A DNA stretch of 64,000 bases from Halolamina sp. CBA1230 (GTDB lineage Archaea > Halobacteriota > Halobacteria > Halobacteriales > Haloferacaceae). The notes below the pieces were generated by a model, which ran no database searches, was not told the origin of the DNA, and was given only the letters and a program-made list of their open reading frames with translations. This document shows, one piece after another, positions 26,772-34,563 of the stretch; within the stretch, counting starts at the first letter, position 1, and each line of letters opens with the position of its first letter. Location: NCBI RefSeq assembly GCF_002025255.2, contig NZ_CP054587.1, positions 2,666,001 through 2,730,000 of the forward strand, read 5' to 3'. Made by a program: the position numbers and the translations under genes.

Positions 26772-27809
26772 ATGGATCGTTCCCGTCGTCAGTTTCTCGC
26801 CGCCGCGGGCGCCGGGGTCGCCGCGCTCGCGGGCTGTACCGCTCCTGCCGGCGACGCCGATGCGCCGGGCGAGCAGCCGTTCGTCGACCTCTACGAGGAC
26901 GTCTCGCCGTCGATCGTCAGACTCCGCGTGTACGACGGCGTCGGCGTCCTCGGCGAAGGGTCGGGCTGGCTCTACGACGACGGCGTGCTGGTCACCAACG
27001 ACCACGTCGTCGCGGGCGCGGAGACGGTCCGGGCGGAGTTCGCGAACGGCGACTGGGCGGCAGTCGAGCTGCTGGGGAACGACCCGTACAGCGACCTCGC
27101 GGCGCTCTCGGTCGACCCGCCCCTCGACGCGGAGCCGCTCGCGCTGCTCGACGAACAGCCGCCGGTCGGGACCCGCGTCGCCGCGGTCGGCGCGCCGCTG
27201 GGGCTCCCGGGATCGCTCACCTCCGGGGTGGTCTCCGGGCAGGACCGCAGTATCTCCTCGGTCCGGAACTTCACGATCTCCGACGCCGTCCAGACCGACG
27301 CCGCGGTCAACCCCGGCAACAGCGGCGGCCCGCTGCTCACGCTCGACGGCGACGTGGCGGGCGTGATCACCCAGGCCGGCGCGGAGAACGTCGGGTTCGC
27401 GATCAGCGCTGCGCTCACCGAGCGCGTGGTCCCGGAGCTGATCGACACCGGCGGGTACGAGCACTCCTACCTCGGCGTGCGTATCCGTCCAGTCACGCCG
27501 CTGCTGGCGGACGCCAACGACCTCGAGGAGGCCCGCGGCGTCTACGTCTCTGCGGTCCCCAGCGGCAGTCCAGCTGACGGCGTACTGCAGGGCGGGAGCG
27601 GCACGACGACCGTCGAGGGGTCGCCCCAGCCGACCGGCGGCGACGTGATCGTCGCGCTCGACGGCAACCGGATCGACACGACCGGGCAGCTCGGCACGTA
27701 CCTCGCGCTGGAGACCAGCCCCGGCGACGCCGTCGCGGTGACGGTGCTCCGCGACGGCGAGCGCTCGACCGTCGACGTGACGCTCGGGACGCGGCCCGAT
27801 CCGCGCTGA
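26772..27809 (+). CDS. HtrA/DegP-type serine protease lipoprotein with PDZ domain
   Basis: This 345-residue secreted protease should act in quality control outside the membrane. It starts at the ATG at 26772, giving a Tat signal (RSRRQFLAAAG) and lipobox ALAGC (Cys22). The trypsin-like triad is complete: His78 in VTNDHVV, Asp108 in DPYSDLAALS, Ser184 in NPGNSGGPL. A PDZ domain occupies about residues 230-340, with YLGVRIRPVTPLL at its start and GGDVIVALDGNRIDTTGQLG near its middle. Its upstream region is shared head-to-head with the second peptide ABC operon. The longer in-frame start at 26685 would place basic, non-signal sequence before the Tat motif. Confidence 0.92.
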   Translation: MDRSRRQFLAAAGAGVAALAGCTAPAGDADAPGEQPFVDLYEDVSPSIVRLRVYDGVGVLGEGSGWLYDDGVLVTNDHVVAGAETVRAEFANGDWAAVELLGNDPYSDLAALSVDPPLDAEPLALLDEQPPVGTRVAAVGAPLGLPGSLTSGVVSGQDRSISSVRNFTISDAVQTDAAVNPGNSGGPLLTLDGDVAGVITQAGAENVGFAISAALTERVVPELIDTGGYEHSYLGVRIRPVTPLLADANDLEEARGVYVSAVPSGSPADGVLQGGSGTTTVEGSPQPTGGDVIVALDGNRIDTTGQLGTYLALETSPGDAVAVTVLRDGERSTVDVTLGTRPDPR

Positions 27810-27840
27810 TCGGGCGGCCCCGATCGTCGATCGCTGGCCC

Positions 27841-28326
27841 TTACTCTCCCTCCATCCGCTCGACCAGATCCTCGAACTGCGTCTTCCGTCCCTCGACGGC
27901 CTCCTCGCGCAGCGCCGCCTCGTCCTCGGTCGGACACGCGAGGTCGGGCACCGTGGTCGGCTTCCCGTCCTCGTCGAGCGCGACGAACGTGAAGAAGGAG
28001 GCCGTCGTCTTGCGCTCCTCGCCCTCGCGGGGGTCCTCGGCGCGCACGTCGACTTTCACGTCGACACTCGTGCGGCCGGTGTTGAACACGTACGCCTGCA
28101 CCACCGCCACCTCGCCGAGGTCGATGGGCGAGATGAAGTCGACGTGGTCCATCGACGCCGTCACCACCTGCTTGTTCGCGAAGCGCATCCCCGCGATGGC
28201 GCCGCAGATGTCCATCCAGTGGAGGACAGCGCCCCCGAGCGCCCGCCCGAGGTTGTTGGTGTCGTTCGGGAGGAGGAGTTCGGTCATCTCGGTGTACGAC
28301 TCCGCGAGCGTCGCCGTCTCGGTCAT
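27841..28326 (-). CDS. Acyl-CoA thioesterase, hotdog fold
   Basis: This 161-residue protein of the YciA/BFIT thioesterase group hydrolyses acyl-CoA to free acid and CoA. The core reads LPNDTNNLGRALGGAVLHWMD followed by DICGAIAGMRFANKQVVTAS and MDHVDFISPIDLGEVAVVQA. The Asn-Asn-Leu-Gly-Arg...Gly-Gly pattern and the MDxVxFxxPIxxG motif are diagnostic. It starts at the ATG at 28326, where homology begins. An acidic C-terminal tail of about 30 residues follows the fold. It shares direction with the nuclease gene upstream but is separated by 72 bp. Confidence 0.9.
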   Translation of the reverse strand: MTETATLAESYTEMTELLLPNDTNNLGRALGGAVLHWMDICGAIAGMRFANKQVVTASMDHVDFISPIDLGEVAVVQAYVFNTGRTSVDVKVDVRAEDPREGEERKTTASFFTFVALDEDGKPTTVPDLACPTEDEAALREEAVEGRKTQFEDLVERMEGE

Positions 28327-28398
28327 GCGTGACGCTCCGACCGGGGCGCACTCAAACCCGCCGGTCACGTCGACGGCGGAAAGGTCGCCTGTCGCGGG

Positions 28399-28851
28399 CT
28401 ACTCGTCGCTCTCGGGGCCGTCGACGCCGAGTTCCTCGCCGCTGCGGCCGGCGACGTCGAGCACGTCGTCGTCGATCTCGATCGGGCAGTCCGCCCGCAC
28501 CGCGATCGCGACGGCGTCGCTCGGGCGGGCATCGAACGTCAGCGATTCGGGCTCGCCGTCCTCGTAGCGCTGGGCGTCGATCTTGGCGTAGAACGTCCCC
28601 TCCCGGAGGTCGTCGATCCGTACGCGGTCGAACGCGCCGCCGAACTCCGCGACCATGTCGACCAGCAGGTCGTGGGTCAGCGGCCGCTCGAACTGGTCGC
28701 CCGCCAGCCCGCGGCGGATCGCGTCGGCCTGATCGTCGGTGACGAAGACCGGGAGGTACTCCCCCCGCGCACGCAGCAGCGCGGCCGGGACCTCATCTCC
28801 CGACGGTGTGTCCCCCGTCGCGATGCCCGTGAGTTCGGCGACGTGGCTCAT
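28399..28851 (-). CDS. Bifunctional nuclease (DUF151/BFN) family protein
   Basis: This 150-residue protein has the BFN domain pattern LPVFVTDDQADAIRRGL, then THDLLVDMVAEFGGAFDRVR, TFYAKIDAQRYEDGEPESL and DARPSDAVAIAVRADCPI. Plant and bacterial members show nuclease activity on DNA and RNA, though the archaeal role is untested. The start is placed at 28851; the longer frame adds 18 basic residues with no homology. An acidic tail ends the protein. It is divergent from the DUF555 gene. Confidence 0.85.
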   Translation of the reverse strand: MSHVAELTGIATGDTPSGDEVPAALLRARGEYLPVFVTDDQADAIRRGLAGDQFERPLTHDLLVDMVAEFGGAFDRVRIDDLREGTFYAKIDAQRYEDGEPESLTFDARPSDAVAIAVRADCPIEIDDDVLDVAGRSGEELGVDGPESDE

Positions 28852-28931
28852 GGTGAACCGATCGGTTCGAACCCGCAAATAGCTGTCGCGGGACCGAACG
28901 TTCATGCCGCCGGCCGGCGAACGTCGAGGGG

Positions 28932-29381
28932 ATGGACTGTCGTGTGGTGTTGGAGGCGGCGGTGCCCGTCTACGACGTGGCGACGCCCGAGGCAGCGGTG
29001 GGGGCGGCGATCTCGAAGCTAGGGAAACAGCTCAACCCCGATCTCTCCTACGTGGATATCGAGCCTCGCAGCCGTCGGTCGCCCCGCGGCGCCGACCTCC
29101 CGCCGGCGACCGTCGCCGCCGGTGAGGGGCTGGTCGCGCTGGAGCTCGGGATGACGGTGTACGACGTCGAGAGCGAGGACCACGCCGTCCGGATCGCGCG
29201 CTCGGAGATCGGCAGTCGGCTGGAGGGGATCCCGCTCGAACGCCTCTCCTGTGGGCCGGTCGAGGAGGAGGAGAGCGAGTCGGCGGACGAGGAGTCGGCG
29301 GCGGAATCCGAGCCCGAGGACGGGGACGAGGAGACGCTGCTCCCCGAGTTCGAGGAGATGGTCGAACAGCATCGGGAGTAG
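28932..29381 (+). CDS. UPF0212 (DUF555) family protein
   Basis: This archaea-specific protein of 149 residues has the family opening CRVVLEAAVPVYDVATPEAA, then AISKLGKQLNPDLSYVDIEP and VALELGMTVYDVESEDHAVR. The two AVPVYDV/GMTVYDV repeats suggest an internal duplication of a small alpha/beta unit. The last ~40 residues are almost entirely acidic (EEEESESADEESAAESEPED). No function is known. It stands divergent from the nuclease gene, with 80 bp between the starts. Confidence 0.85.
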   Translation: MDCRVVLEAAVPVYDVATPEAAVGAAISKLGKQLNPDLSYVDIEPRSRRSPRGADLPPATVAAGEGLVALELGMTVYDVESEDHAVRIARSEIGSRLEGIPLERLSCGPVEEEESESADEESAAESEPEDGDEETLLPEFEEMVEQHRE

Positions 29382-29383
29382 CC

Positions 29384-29605
29384 GATCACGGCGCGTGACC
29401 TGTCGCGACCGCCGTGTCGTCACCAGAACGCGAAGCGTTCTGGTTGGCGAACGAGAACGGCAGTTCTCGTTAACGCGACCACGGAGCCCATGCCGTGATC
29501 GTGTCGTAACCGATCGCGGCGGGCGACCTGTCGCGACCTCCGTGTCGCGACTGCGGAACCTATGCCGTGATCGTGTCGTACCCCAACGGCGAGCGACCTG
29601 TCGTC
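29384..29605. repeat. Imperfect tandem repeat of about 69-72 bp, one unit interrupted
   Basis: Unit 1 is split into 29384-29419 and 29476-29508 by a 56-bp insert. Unit 2 is continuous at 29512-29580. The front halves differ at 4 of 36 positions and the back halves at few of 33. A partial third unit (GGCGAGCGACCTGTCG) ends at about 29602. Typical shared words are GACCTGTCGCGACC and ATGCCGTGATCGTGTCGTA. No gene is evident between 29382 and 29668. This is not a CRISPR array: there are too few units and no regular unique spacers. Confidence 0.8.
29420..29475 (-). repeat. Double-hairpin repeat element, copy 2, inserted in a tandem repeat unit
   Basis: The 56 bases hold CCAGAACGC/GCGTTCTGG (29423-29431 and 29435-29443, loop GAA) and ACGAGAAC/GTTCTCGT (29451-29458 and 29463-29470, loop GGCA). 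Read on the minus strand it aligns with copy 1 at 13909-13965, including the outer CGTTRACGAG and TTCTGGTGA ends. Stem bases differ between the copies but stay paired. The neighbouring repeat unit lacks these 56 bases, so the site appears in occupied and empty form side by side. Confidence 0.75.
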
Positions 29606-29668
29606 GACGCTCGGCTAACCAGTGCTGCCGCTAGCGAGTTGGGGATCGCAGGAGACTGCGTCGGCGGT

Positions 29669-29899
29669 TCAGTCGGCCGCCGCGGGGACCGTCTCCGGCT
29701 CGTCGAGGGAGTCGGTCAGCCCGTCGACCAGTTCGAAGACGGCGCGCTTGTGATCGGTTTTCGAGCGGTGGATCGACGTCGGCTGGACCCCGAACTCCTC
29801 GTACCCGCTCAGGTCGAGGTCCGGCTCCTCCTCGCCCTCGTACTCGGACCGTACCTCCGACAGAAGACCGTGGAGGTGGATGAGCTCCTGTTTCTTCAT
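29669..29899 (-). CDS. UPF0058 family protein
   Basis: This small archaeal protein of 76 residues matches UPF0058: MKKQELIHLHGLLSEVRSEY at the start and PTSIHRSKTDHKRAVFELVD in the middle. The conserved histidines (HLH, HRSKTDH) suggest metal binding or a nucleic acid role, but no function is established. Start ATG 29899 is preceded by a TATA-like box at 29925-29932. It is divergent from the cytidine deaminase gene. Confidence 0.88.
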   Translation of the reverse strand: MKKQELIHLHGLLSEVRSEYEGEEEPDLDLSGYEEFGVQPTSIHRSKTDHKRAVFELVDGLTDSLDEPETVPAAAD

Positions 29900-29924
29900 T
29901 CCCGGGCATATCTATCGTCCGGAG

Positions 29925-29932
29925 GGTTATAT
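29925..29932 (-). promoter_or_regulatory. TATA-like box of the UPF0058 gene
   Basis: On the minus strand this reads ATATAACC, about 27-33 nt before the start at 29899, as expected for a leaderless haloarchaeal transcript. The surrounding stretch 29920-29960 is unusually AT-rich for this window. Confidence 0.5.
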
Positions 29933-30142
29933 GGTTACTTTGAGTATTGTTAACAAGCTATGGCTACAGAGCGGCTGGATCGGCCGAAATCGGCCGAATC
30001 GCGGGAATTTTTGACATACCGATCGGGGTCAAGACGACGAAGTCGACGCGGCGCCGACGCCCTCGGGCAGGTCGCGGTCACGGGGGACGCGGTCGCCGAC
30101 CGGTTTCAGTCGTTTCAAGTCGGTTCGCGGAGAGGTTGGCGT

Positions 30143-30568
30143 ATGGAGACTACCGATCCGGCGTCGTTGATCGAACGGGCCCGTGAGGCTCTCGACGCCG
30201 CGTACGTCCCCTACTCGGAGTACCGCGTCGGCGCCGCCGTGTTGACCGACGACGGCGAGGTGTTCACCGGCTGCAACATCGAGAACGCCAACTACAGCAA
30301 CGCGCTGCACGCCGAGGAGGTCGCGGTCGGCGCGGCGGTCCGGGCGGGCCACCGCTCGATCGCGGCGGTCGCGGTCACCTCCGCGGCGCGGGACGGCGTC
30401 ACCCCCTGCGGGATGTGCCGCCAGACGCTCGCGGAGTTCGGCGACGAGGACGTGCCGGTGTACTGCGACACCGGCGACGGCGAGTGGACCGAGTACTCGC
30501 TGGGCGAACTCATCCCCGACACGATCACCCCCGGGACCCTCGGGATCGACCCCGACGCCGAGGAGTGA
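30143..30568 (+). CDS. cdd: Cytidine deaminase
   Basis: This 141-residue enzyme deaminates cytidine or deoxycytidine to the uridine form in pyrimidine salvage. Motifs are the substrate-binding GCNIENANYSNALHAEE, with the catalytic Glu58, and the zinc site PCGMCRQTLAEF with Cys89 and Cys92. The third zinc ligand is His56 (HAE), as in large dimeric E. coli-type enzymes, although the length is that of the short tetrameric class, which normally uses Cys (CAE). The start is the ATG at 30143; the frame stays open for 61 further codons upstream, but that stretch is basic and not homologous. It is followed 49 bp later by an acetyltransferase gene. Confidence 0.93.
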   Translation: METTDPASLIERAREALDAAYVPYSEYRVGAAVLTDDGEVFTGCNIENANYSNALHAEEVAVGAAVRAGHRSIAAVAVTSAARDGVTPCGMCRQTLAEFGDEDVPVYCDTGDGEWTEYSLGELIPDTITPGTLGIDPDAEE

Positions 30569-30617
30569 GCCACGGGGGCGCGACAGTCCTTTCTCCCCCG
30601 GGTCCGTACGGCCGTCC

Positions 30618-31199
30618 ATGTACGTCCGCGACGCACGAAACCGGGACGAGGCGTGGTTGCTCGACCGGATCGAGGAGATGGGGCTCGACAGCGCCGCCTT
30701 CCGCTCGCGGGACTACGTGATCGCGGTCGACGAGCGCACGAACGAGCGCGCGGGCTTCGGCCGCTACCGGATCCACAAGACCGACGAGGGGGAGGTCTGT
30801 GAGCTCACCGGGATCGGCGTCGTCGACGGCTGGCGCGGGCAGGGAGTCGGGGCTCACGTCGTCGAGCGGCTGATCGACCTCGCGGCCGACAACGAGTTCG
30901 AGACGGTGTACTCGATCACCGACAGCGACGACTACCTCCGGCAGTTCGGCTTCGGGACCGTCGACGCCGAGGATCGTCCGCCAGTGATCGAGGACCGCCT
31001 CGAACAGAAGCGGGAGGAGGTCGACGAGGACGTGACCGCCGTCGCGCTCGACACTGACGCCTTCGAGATGCCCGCCGAGCTCCGCGAACGGTTCAAGAAC
31101 GCCGAGAAAGGCGGCGTCGAGGCCGAGGAGCCCGAGGAGAGCGCCGAGGACTTCGGCATCGACGAGGAGGAGGCGACGTACAAGTACGACACCGGGTAA
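30618..31199 (+). CDS. GNAT family N-acetyltransferase
   Basis: This protein of 193 residues carries a GNAT domain in residues ~1-115. The acetyl-CoA loop reads VVDGWRGQGVGAHVVERLID (about residues 74-93), preceded by the beta-strand CELTGIGVVD. The fold's last strand is YSITDSDDYLRQFGFGTVD, as in acetyltransferases related to amino acid N-acetylation. The last ~70 residues are a charged, partly helical acidic extension (EEVDEDVTAVALDTDAFEMP and onward). The substrate is unknown. It may be cotranscribed with cdd. Confidence 0.85.
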   Translation: MYVRDARNRDEAWLLDRIEEMGLDSAAFRSRDYVIAVDERTNERAGFGRYRIHKTDEGEVCELTGIGVVDGWRGQGVGAHVVERLIDLAADNEFETVYSITDSDDYLRQFGFGTVDAEDRPPVIEDRLEQKREEVDEDVTAVALDTDAFEMPAELRERFKNAEKGGVEAEEPEESAEDFGIDEEEATYKYDTG

Positions 31200-31214
31200 T
31201 CCGCACCCGGGTTC

Positions 31215-32735
31215 CTACTCCTCTGGCTCCTCCCCGCGAGCCCGTTTGAACATCGCGAGCGCCTGCTCCTGGCGCTCGCTGTGGTCCACGATCGGGTCGG
31301 AGTAGTCGACGCCGAGCTCCTGGCGTTCCGTGTCGGTCATCCCCACCCAGCCGTGGATTTCGTTGGCGTCGAGCCCCCGGAGTTCCGGCACGTACTCCCG
31401 GACGTACTCGGCGTCGGGGTCGTACTTTTCCCCTTGCGTGACGGGGTTGAAGATCCGGAAGTACGGCTGGGCGTCGGTGCCAGTCGAGGCCATCGACTGC
31501 CACCCGCCGACGTCGTTCGCGGTGTCGTGGTCCGCGAGGCGCTCCCGGAAGTGGTCGTAGCCCGCGCGCCAGTCCCACAGCAGGTCCTTGGTGAGGAAGG
31601 AGGCGACGATCATCCGCACGCGGTTGTGCATCCACGCTTCGTCGCGGAGCTGGCGCATCCCGGCGTCGACGATGGGGTAGCCCGTCTCGCCAGCCTTCCA
31701 GGCCGCCAGCTCCGCGCCGTCGTTCCGCCAGTCGATCGGCGCCTCGTAGGATTTGTAGTTCGCCGTCACGACCTCGGGGTTGAAGTAGAGCACCTGGGTG
31801 TAGAACTCCCGCCACGCGAGCTGTGACTGGAACGTCCGGACGCTCTCCTGTGCGGGCCCCAGGTCGTCGCCGTCCTCAGGGTCGTACTCGTCGTTCCGTT
31901 CGTCACGTGCCGCGGCTTCGTCCATCGCCGCTTCGGTCGCCTCGTACACCTCGCGGGGGCCGAGCGTCCCGAACCGGAGATGCGGCGAGAGCCGTGAACT
32001 CCCCTCCCGCGCGGGGTACTCGCGACCCTCCTCGTACTCGAAGATCGCGTCCTCGCAGAACGACTCGAGCCGTTCGCGGGCCTGCTCGGTTCCGGCGTCC
32101 GGCACGTCCGCGTCGGGCGCCGCGAACCCCAACTGCTCGATCGACGGGAGCTTCCCGTGGAGCGCGTCGTCGAGGTCGAACTCGCCATCGAACGACGCCG
32201 CGAGGTCGTCGACCGCCAACTCCTCCGCGTCCGCGAGGTCGTCGCCCTTCGGTACCGGGAACGGATCCGCCTTCTCGCGGTCGCGCCACTTCCTCCAGAA
32301 GTAGGTGTACACCGAGTACGGCTCGCCGGCGTTGGTCCGGATCGTCCCTGGCTCGTGCAGCACCGCGTCGTGGTGGGTCTCGCTGTCGACACCCGCCGCG
32401 TCGAGCGCCGCCTCGACACGGCTGTCGCGCTCCTGGGCGAGCCCCGAGTAGTCGGCGTTCCAGTGGACCGCCTCGGCGTCGACGGCCGTCGCGAGCGCGG
32501 GCAGCAGCTCGGCGGGGTCGCCGCGGGCCAGCACGAGGTCGCTCCCCCGTTCGCGGTAGGCCTCTCGGAGCTCGGCGAGGGCGTCGAGCACGAACCGGAC
32601 ACGGACGTCGCTGGCGTGTTCGAGCACCGCGTCGTCGAACACGAACACCGGAACCGCGTCGCCGGCGTCCGTGGCCGCCGCGAGCCCGCGGTTGTCGCTG
32701 ACCCGCAGGTCCCGACGGTGCCAGAAGATCGTCAT
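31215..32735 (-). CDS. phr: Deoxyribodipyrimidine photolyase (cryptochrome/photolyase family)
   Basis: This 506-residue light-driven repair enzyme has an N-terminal alpha/beta antenna domain (IFWHRRDLRVSDNRGLAAAT). Its C-terminal FAD-binding domain includes FQSQLAWREFYTQVLYFNPE, KAGETGYPIVDAGMRQLRDE and AWMHNRVRMIVASFLTKDLL, then DTANDVGGWQSMAS. These are class I CPD-photolyase motifs, and the tryptophan-rich FAD region is intact. It should reverse UV cyclobutane dimers, as expected in a sun-exposed halophile. An acidic region of ~20 residues (DERNDEYDPEDGDDLGPAQE) interrupts the domain. The start is the ATG at 32735. Confidence 0.93.
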   Translation of the reverse strand: MTIFWHRRDLRVSDNRGLAAATDAGDAVPVFVFDDAVLEHASDVRVRFVLDALAELREAYRERGSDLVLARGDPAELLPALATAVDAEAVHWNADYSGLAQERDSRVEAALDAAGVDSETHHDAVLHEPGTIRTNAGEPYSVYTYFWRKWRDREKADPFPVPKGDDLADAEELAVDDLAASFDGEFDLDDALHGKLPSIEQLGFAAPDADVPDAGTEQARERLESFCEDAIFEYEEGREYPAREGSSRLSPHLRFGTLGPREVYEATEAAMDEAAARDERNDEYDPEDGDDLGPAQESVRTFQSQLAWREFYTQVLYFNPEVVTANYKSYEAPIDWRNDGAELAAWKAGETGYPIVDAGMRQLRDEAWMHNRVRMIVASFLTKDLLWDWRAGYDHFRERLADHDTANDVGGWQSMASTGTDAQPYFRIFNPVTQGEKYDPDAEYVREYVPELRGLDANEIHGWVGMTDTERQELGVDYSDPIVDHSERQEQALAMFKRARGEEPEE

Positions 32736-32844
32736 GGATGCGGGTCGGCCGGCGCGGCCGTGAAACTACCGGACCGGCAAAAGTTTCCGATACAGATGAG
32801 CCAACAACTACCAGACAGCGTCCAGAAGCGAACGGTTTAGTTCG

Positions 32845-32920
32845 CTGAATGCAGGCGGTAAGCCCCCTTCCTCAAGGAGCAACGCAGGCCGAAGGCCGAG
32901 TAGCGCAGTAGGGAGGGGAT
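32845..32920 (+). repeat. Left copy of the IS605-type end/omegaRNA-like structure
   Basis: This stretch parallels the 3' end of tnpB at about 34360-34424: TCGCTGAATGCAGG against TCGTTGAAGCAGG, AAGCCCC, CCTCAAGGAGC and GAGTAG. A 9-bp outer stem pairs 32864-32872 with 32910-32918 (one G-U), and GGCC-GAA-GGCC forms an inner hairpin (32887-32897). The stem bases differ from the right copy but remain paired. It may be the left end of the element, or the right end of an older one. Confidence 0.6.
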
Positions 32921-33016
32921 ACACCGCCGTCATCATCGTCAATACACTGTTCTATTCCCAACCCACAGGCCAACGCACCGACACACTTATGTTGAAACAA
33001 AGTTTAAACGCGGGTG

Positions 33017-33157
33017 ATGGATAGGCACGAAATCGAAGGCCACGAAGTCATCGAGGGCGAGGTAAAAGCCACTGGCAACGGCGCACACGTCCTCGTCCCA
33101 AAACGGTGGCGTGGAGCAGACGTGAAAATCGTCAGAACCTCTGAGCCTGACGAGTAA
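33017..33157 (+). CDS. DUF2080 family transposase-associated protein
   Basis: This 46-residue protein begins MDRHEIEGHEVIEGEVKATG and continues with NGAHVLVPKRWRGADVKIVR. It is an AbrB/SpoVT-like swapped-hairpin fragment of the kind found directly upstream of tnpB in haloarchaeal IS200/IS605 elements. The stop codon is three bases before the tnpB ATG, so the two are probably cotranscribed. Its role is not established; regulation of the element is a guess. Confidence 0.8.
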   Translation: MDRHEIEGHEVIEGEVKATGNGAHVLVPKRWRGADVKIVRTSEPDE

Positions 33158-33160
33158 CCG

Positions 33161-34423
33161 ATGAACTACAACTACAGGTATCGCCTCAAGCCGACAGAAG
33201 ACCAGCGCGAGACGCTGGACTACCACCGCGATACCTGTAGACAACTCTATAACCACGCCCTGTACCGCTTCAACCAAATCCCCGAAGACGAGGGCACCGT
33301 CAAACAGCGTGTCCGCAAAATCCGTGACGAGATCCCCAATCTCAAAGACTGGTGGGATGCACTCACTGAGGTCTACTCGAAGGTACTCCAGCCCACCGTC
33401 ATGCGGGTCGCCAAGAACATCAAAGCTCTCGGAAACCTCAAAGAGCAGGGCTACAAAGTTGGTGAACTTCGGTGGAAGTCACCTCGGGAGTTCCGCAGTT
33501 TCACCTACAACCAGTCTGGCTTCGAACTCGACAAGAAGAGTGGGCAGACTGTGTTGTCGCTGTCGAAACTCGCAACCATCCCCATCGAACTCCACCGACC
33601 GCTGCCTGACGACGCCACGGTCAAGGAAGTCACGCTCAAAAAGGAGAAAACTGGCGAGTGGTTCGCCATTTTCGGTATCGAGATGGACACAGAACCGCCA
33701 GCCAAGCCACCGCTGGAGGATATTGACACTGACGAGATGGTCGGGATTGACGTGGGTATTCTGAAGTATGCCCACGACACCGACGGCACAGCGGTCGAAT
33801 CACTCGACCTCTCCGAAGAACGTGACAGGCTCGAACGGGAGCAACGGAAACTCTCCCGGAAAGAGCATGGGTCGAACAATTGGGAGAACCAACGTCGGCG
33901 TGTCGCTGAGTGCCATCTCGACATCAAGCGCAAGCGGCGTGATTTCCTGCACAAACTCTCGAACTACTACGCTCGGGAGTACGAACTGGTGGCCGTCGAA
34001 GACCTCGACGTGAAAGGGATGCTCGAATCACCGCGAAACAGCCGCAACACGGCGTCAGCTGCGTGGAATACCTTCACCGACATGCTCGAAACGAAGTGTG
34101 AACGGGAAGGCACGCACTTCGTGGAAGTTGATCCAGATGGCACCACCAAAGAGTGCGCTCAGTGTGGCGTCGAAACCGACAAACCGCTGTGGGTTCGAGA
34201 ACATTCCTGTCCTGCCTGTGGCTTCGAGGCAGACAGAGACGCAAACGCAGCGTGGAACATTCTTTCTCGCGGACTCACCGAACTAGGAGTGGGTCACTCC
34301 GAAGCAACGCCTGTGGAGACTGCGCTCCCTGTGGACACTGCGGTTGTGTCTGCAAAGCGCGTCGTTGAAGCAGGAAGCCCCTGCCTCAAGGAGCCGCCAA
34401 CGGCGGCGAGTAGGCAGGGGTAG
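33161..34423 (+). CDS. tnpB: TnpB RNA-guided endonuclease of an IS200/IS605-type element
   Basis: This 420-residue protein has the TnpB order: an N-terminal helix-turn-helix/WED-like part (MNYNYRYRLKPTEDQRETLD), then a split RuvC nuclease with Asp197 (GIDVGIL), Glu280 (VAVEDLDVKGM) and Asp360 (ADRDANAAWNI). A zinc finger (Cys332, Cys335, Cys350, Cys353) sits between the second and third RuvC motifs. All catalytic residues are present, so it may be active. TnpB cuts DNA under guidance of an RNA made from the element's right end, helping the element persist. The last 25 codons overlap the folded right-end structure. The gene looks intact. Confidence 0.95.
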   Translation: MNYNYRYRLKPTEDQRETLDYHRDTCRQLYNHALYRFNQIPEDEGTVKQRVRKIRDEIPNLKDWWDALTEVYSKVLQPTVMRVAKNIKALGNLKEQGYKVGELRWKSPREFRSFTYNQSGFELDKKSGQTVLSLSKLATIPIELHRPLPDDATVKEVTLKKEKTGEWFAIFGIEMDTEPPAKPPLEDIDTDEMVGIDVGILKYAHDTDGTAVESLDLSEERDRLEREQRKLSRKEHGSNNWENQRRRVAECHLDIKRKRRDFLHKLSNYYAREYELVAVEDLDVKGMLESPRNSRNTASAAWNTFTDMLETKCEREGTHFVEVDPDGTTKECAQCGVETDKPLWVREHSCPACGFEADRDANAAWNILSRGLTELGVGHSEATPVETALPVDTAVVSAKRVVEAGSPCLKEPPTAASRQG

Positions 34424-34424
34424 T
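34365..34424 (+). ncRNA. Predicted 3' scaffold of the TnpB guide RNA (omegaRNA/reRNA) at the element's right end
   Basis: CCCCTGCC (34378-34385) pairs perfectly with GGCAGGGG (34413-34420), enclosing a second stem GCCGCC-AAC-GGCGGC (34393-34407). The structure covers the last codons and stop of tnpB. In characterised systems the scaffold ends at the transposon boundary and the guide is the adjoining host sequence, here from about 34425 onward. Transcript ends are not visible from sequence. Confidence 0.55.
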
Positions 34425-34563
34425 TCACTTCGTTCACAAGAGCCAACAGACAGCGGCCGGTTCGCCCGGTCGATCCCCGCCCGAACGCCCTCCGTGCGGA
34501 GTCACCGCCCCAGCGTCGGCTGCCGGCGAACGGCCCGTGACGGCGGACGGGCACCCACTGATC

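Larger units (their letters stand above)
32845..34425 (+). mobile_element. IS200/IS605-type element carrying tnpB but no tnpA
   Basis: The unit comprises the left structured copy, a 46-residue DUF2080-type gene, tnpB and the right-end hairpin. There is no Y1 transposase (TnpA) gene, so movement would need one supplied in trans (IS1341-like organisation). The exact ends are uncertain, because single-strand transposons of this family make no target duplication or terminal inverted repeats. It lies between the photolyase promoter side and the PGF-CTERM protein gene. The GC content is visibly lower than its neighbours, consistent with recent arrival. Confidence 0.7.

Noticed and set aside
29384-29605. 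CRISPR array.
   Set aside because: Only two and a half imperfect units with no regular spacers, no leader and no cas genes in the window.
29960-30142. N-terminal extension of cytidine deaminase by 61 residues.
   Set aside because: The translation is basic and not related to the enzyme; the family starts at the ATG at 30143.
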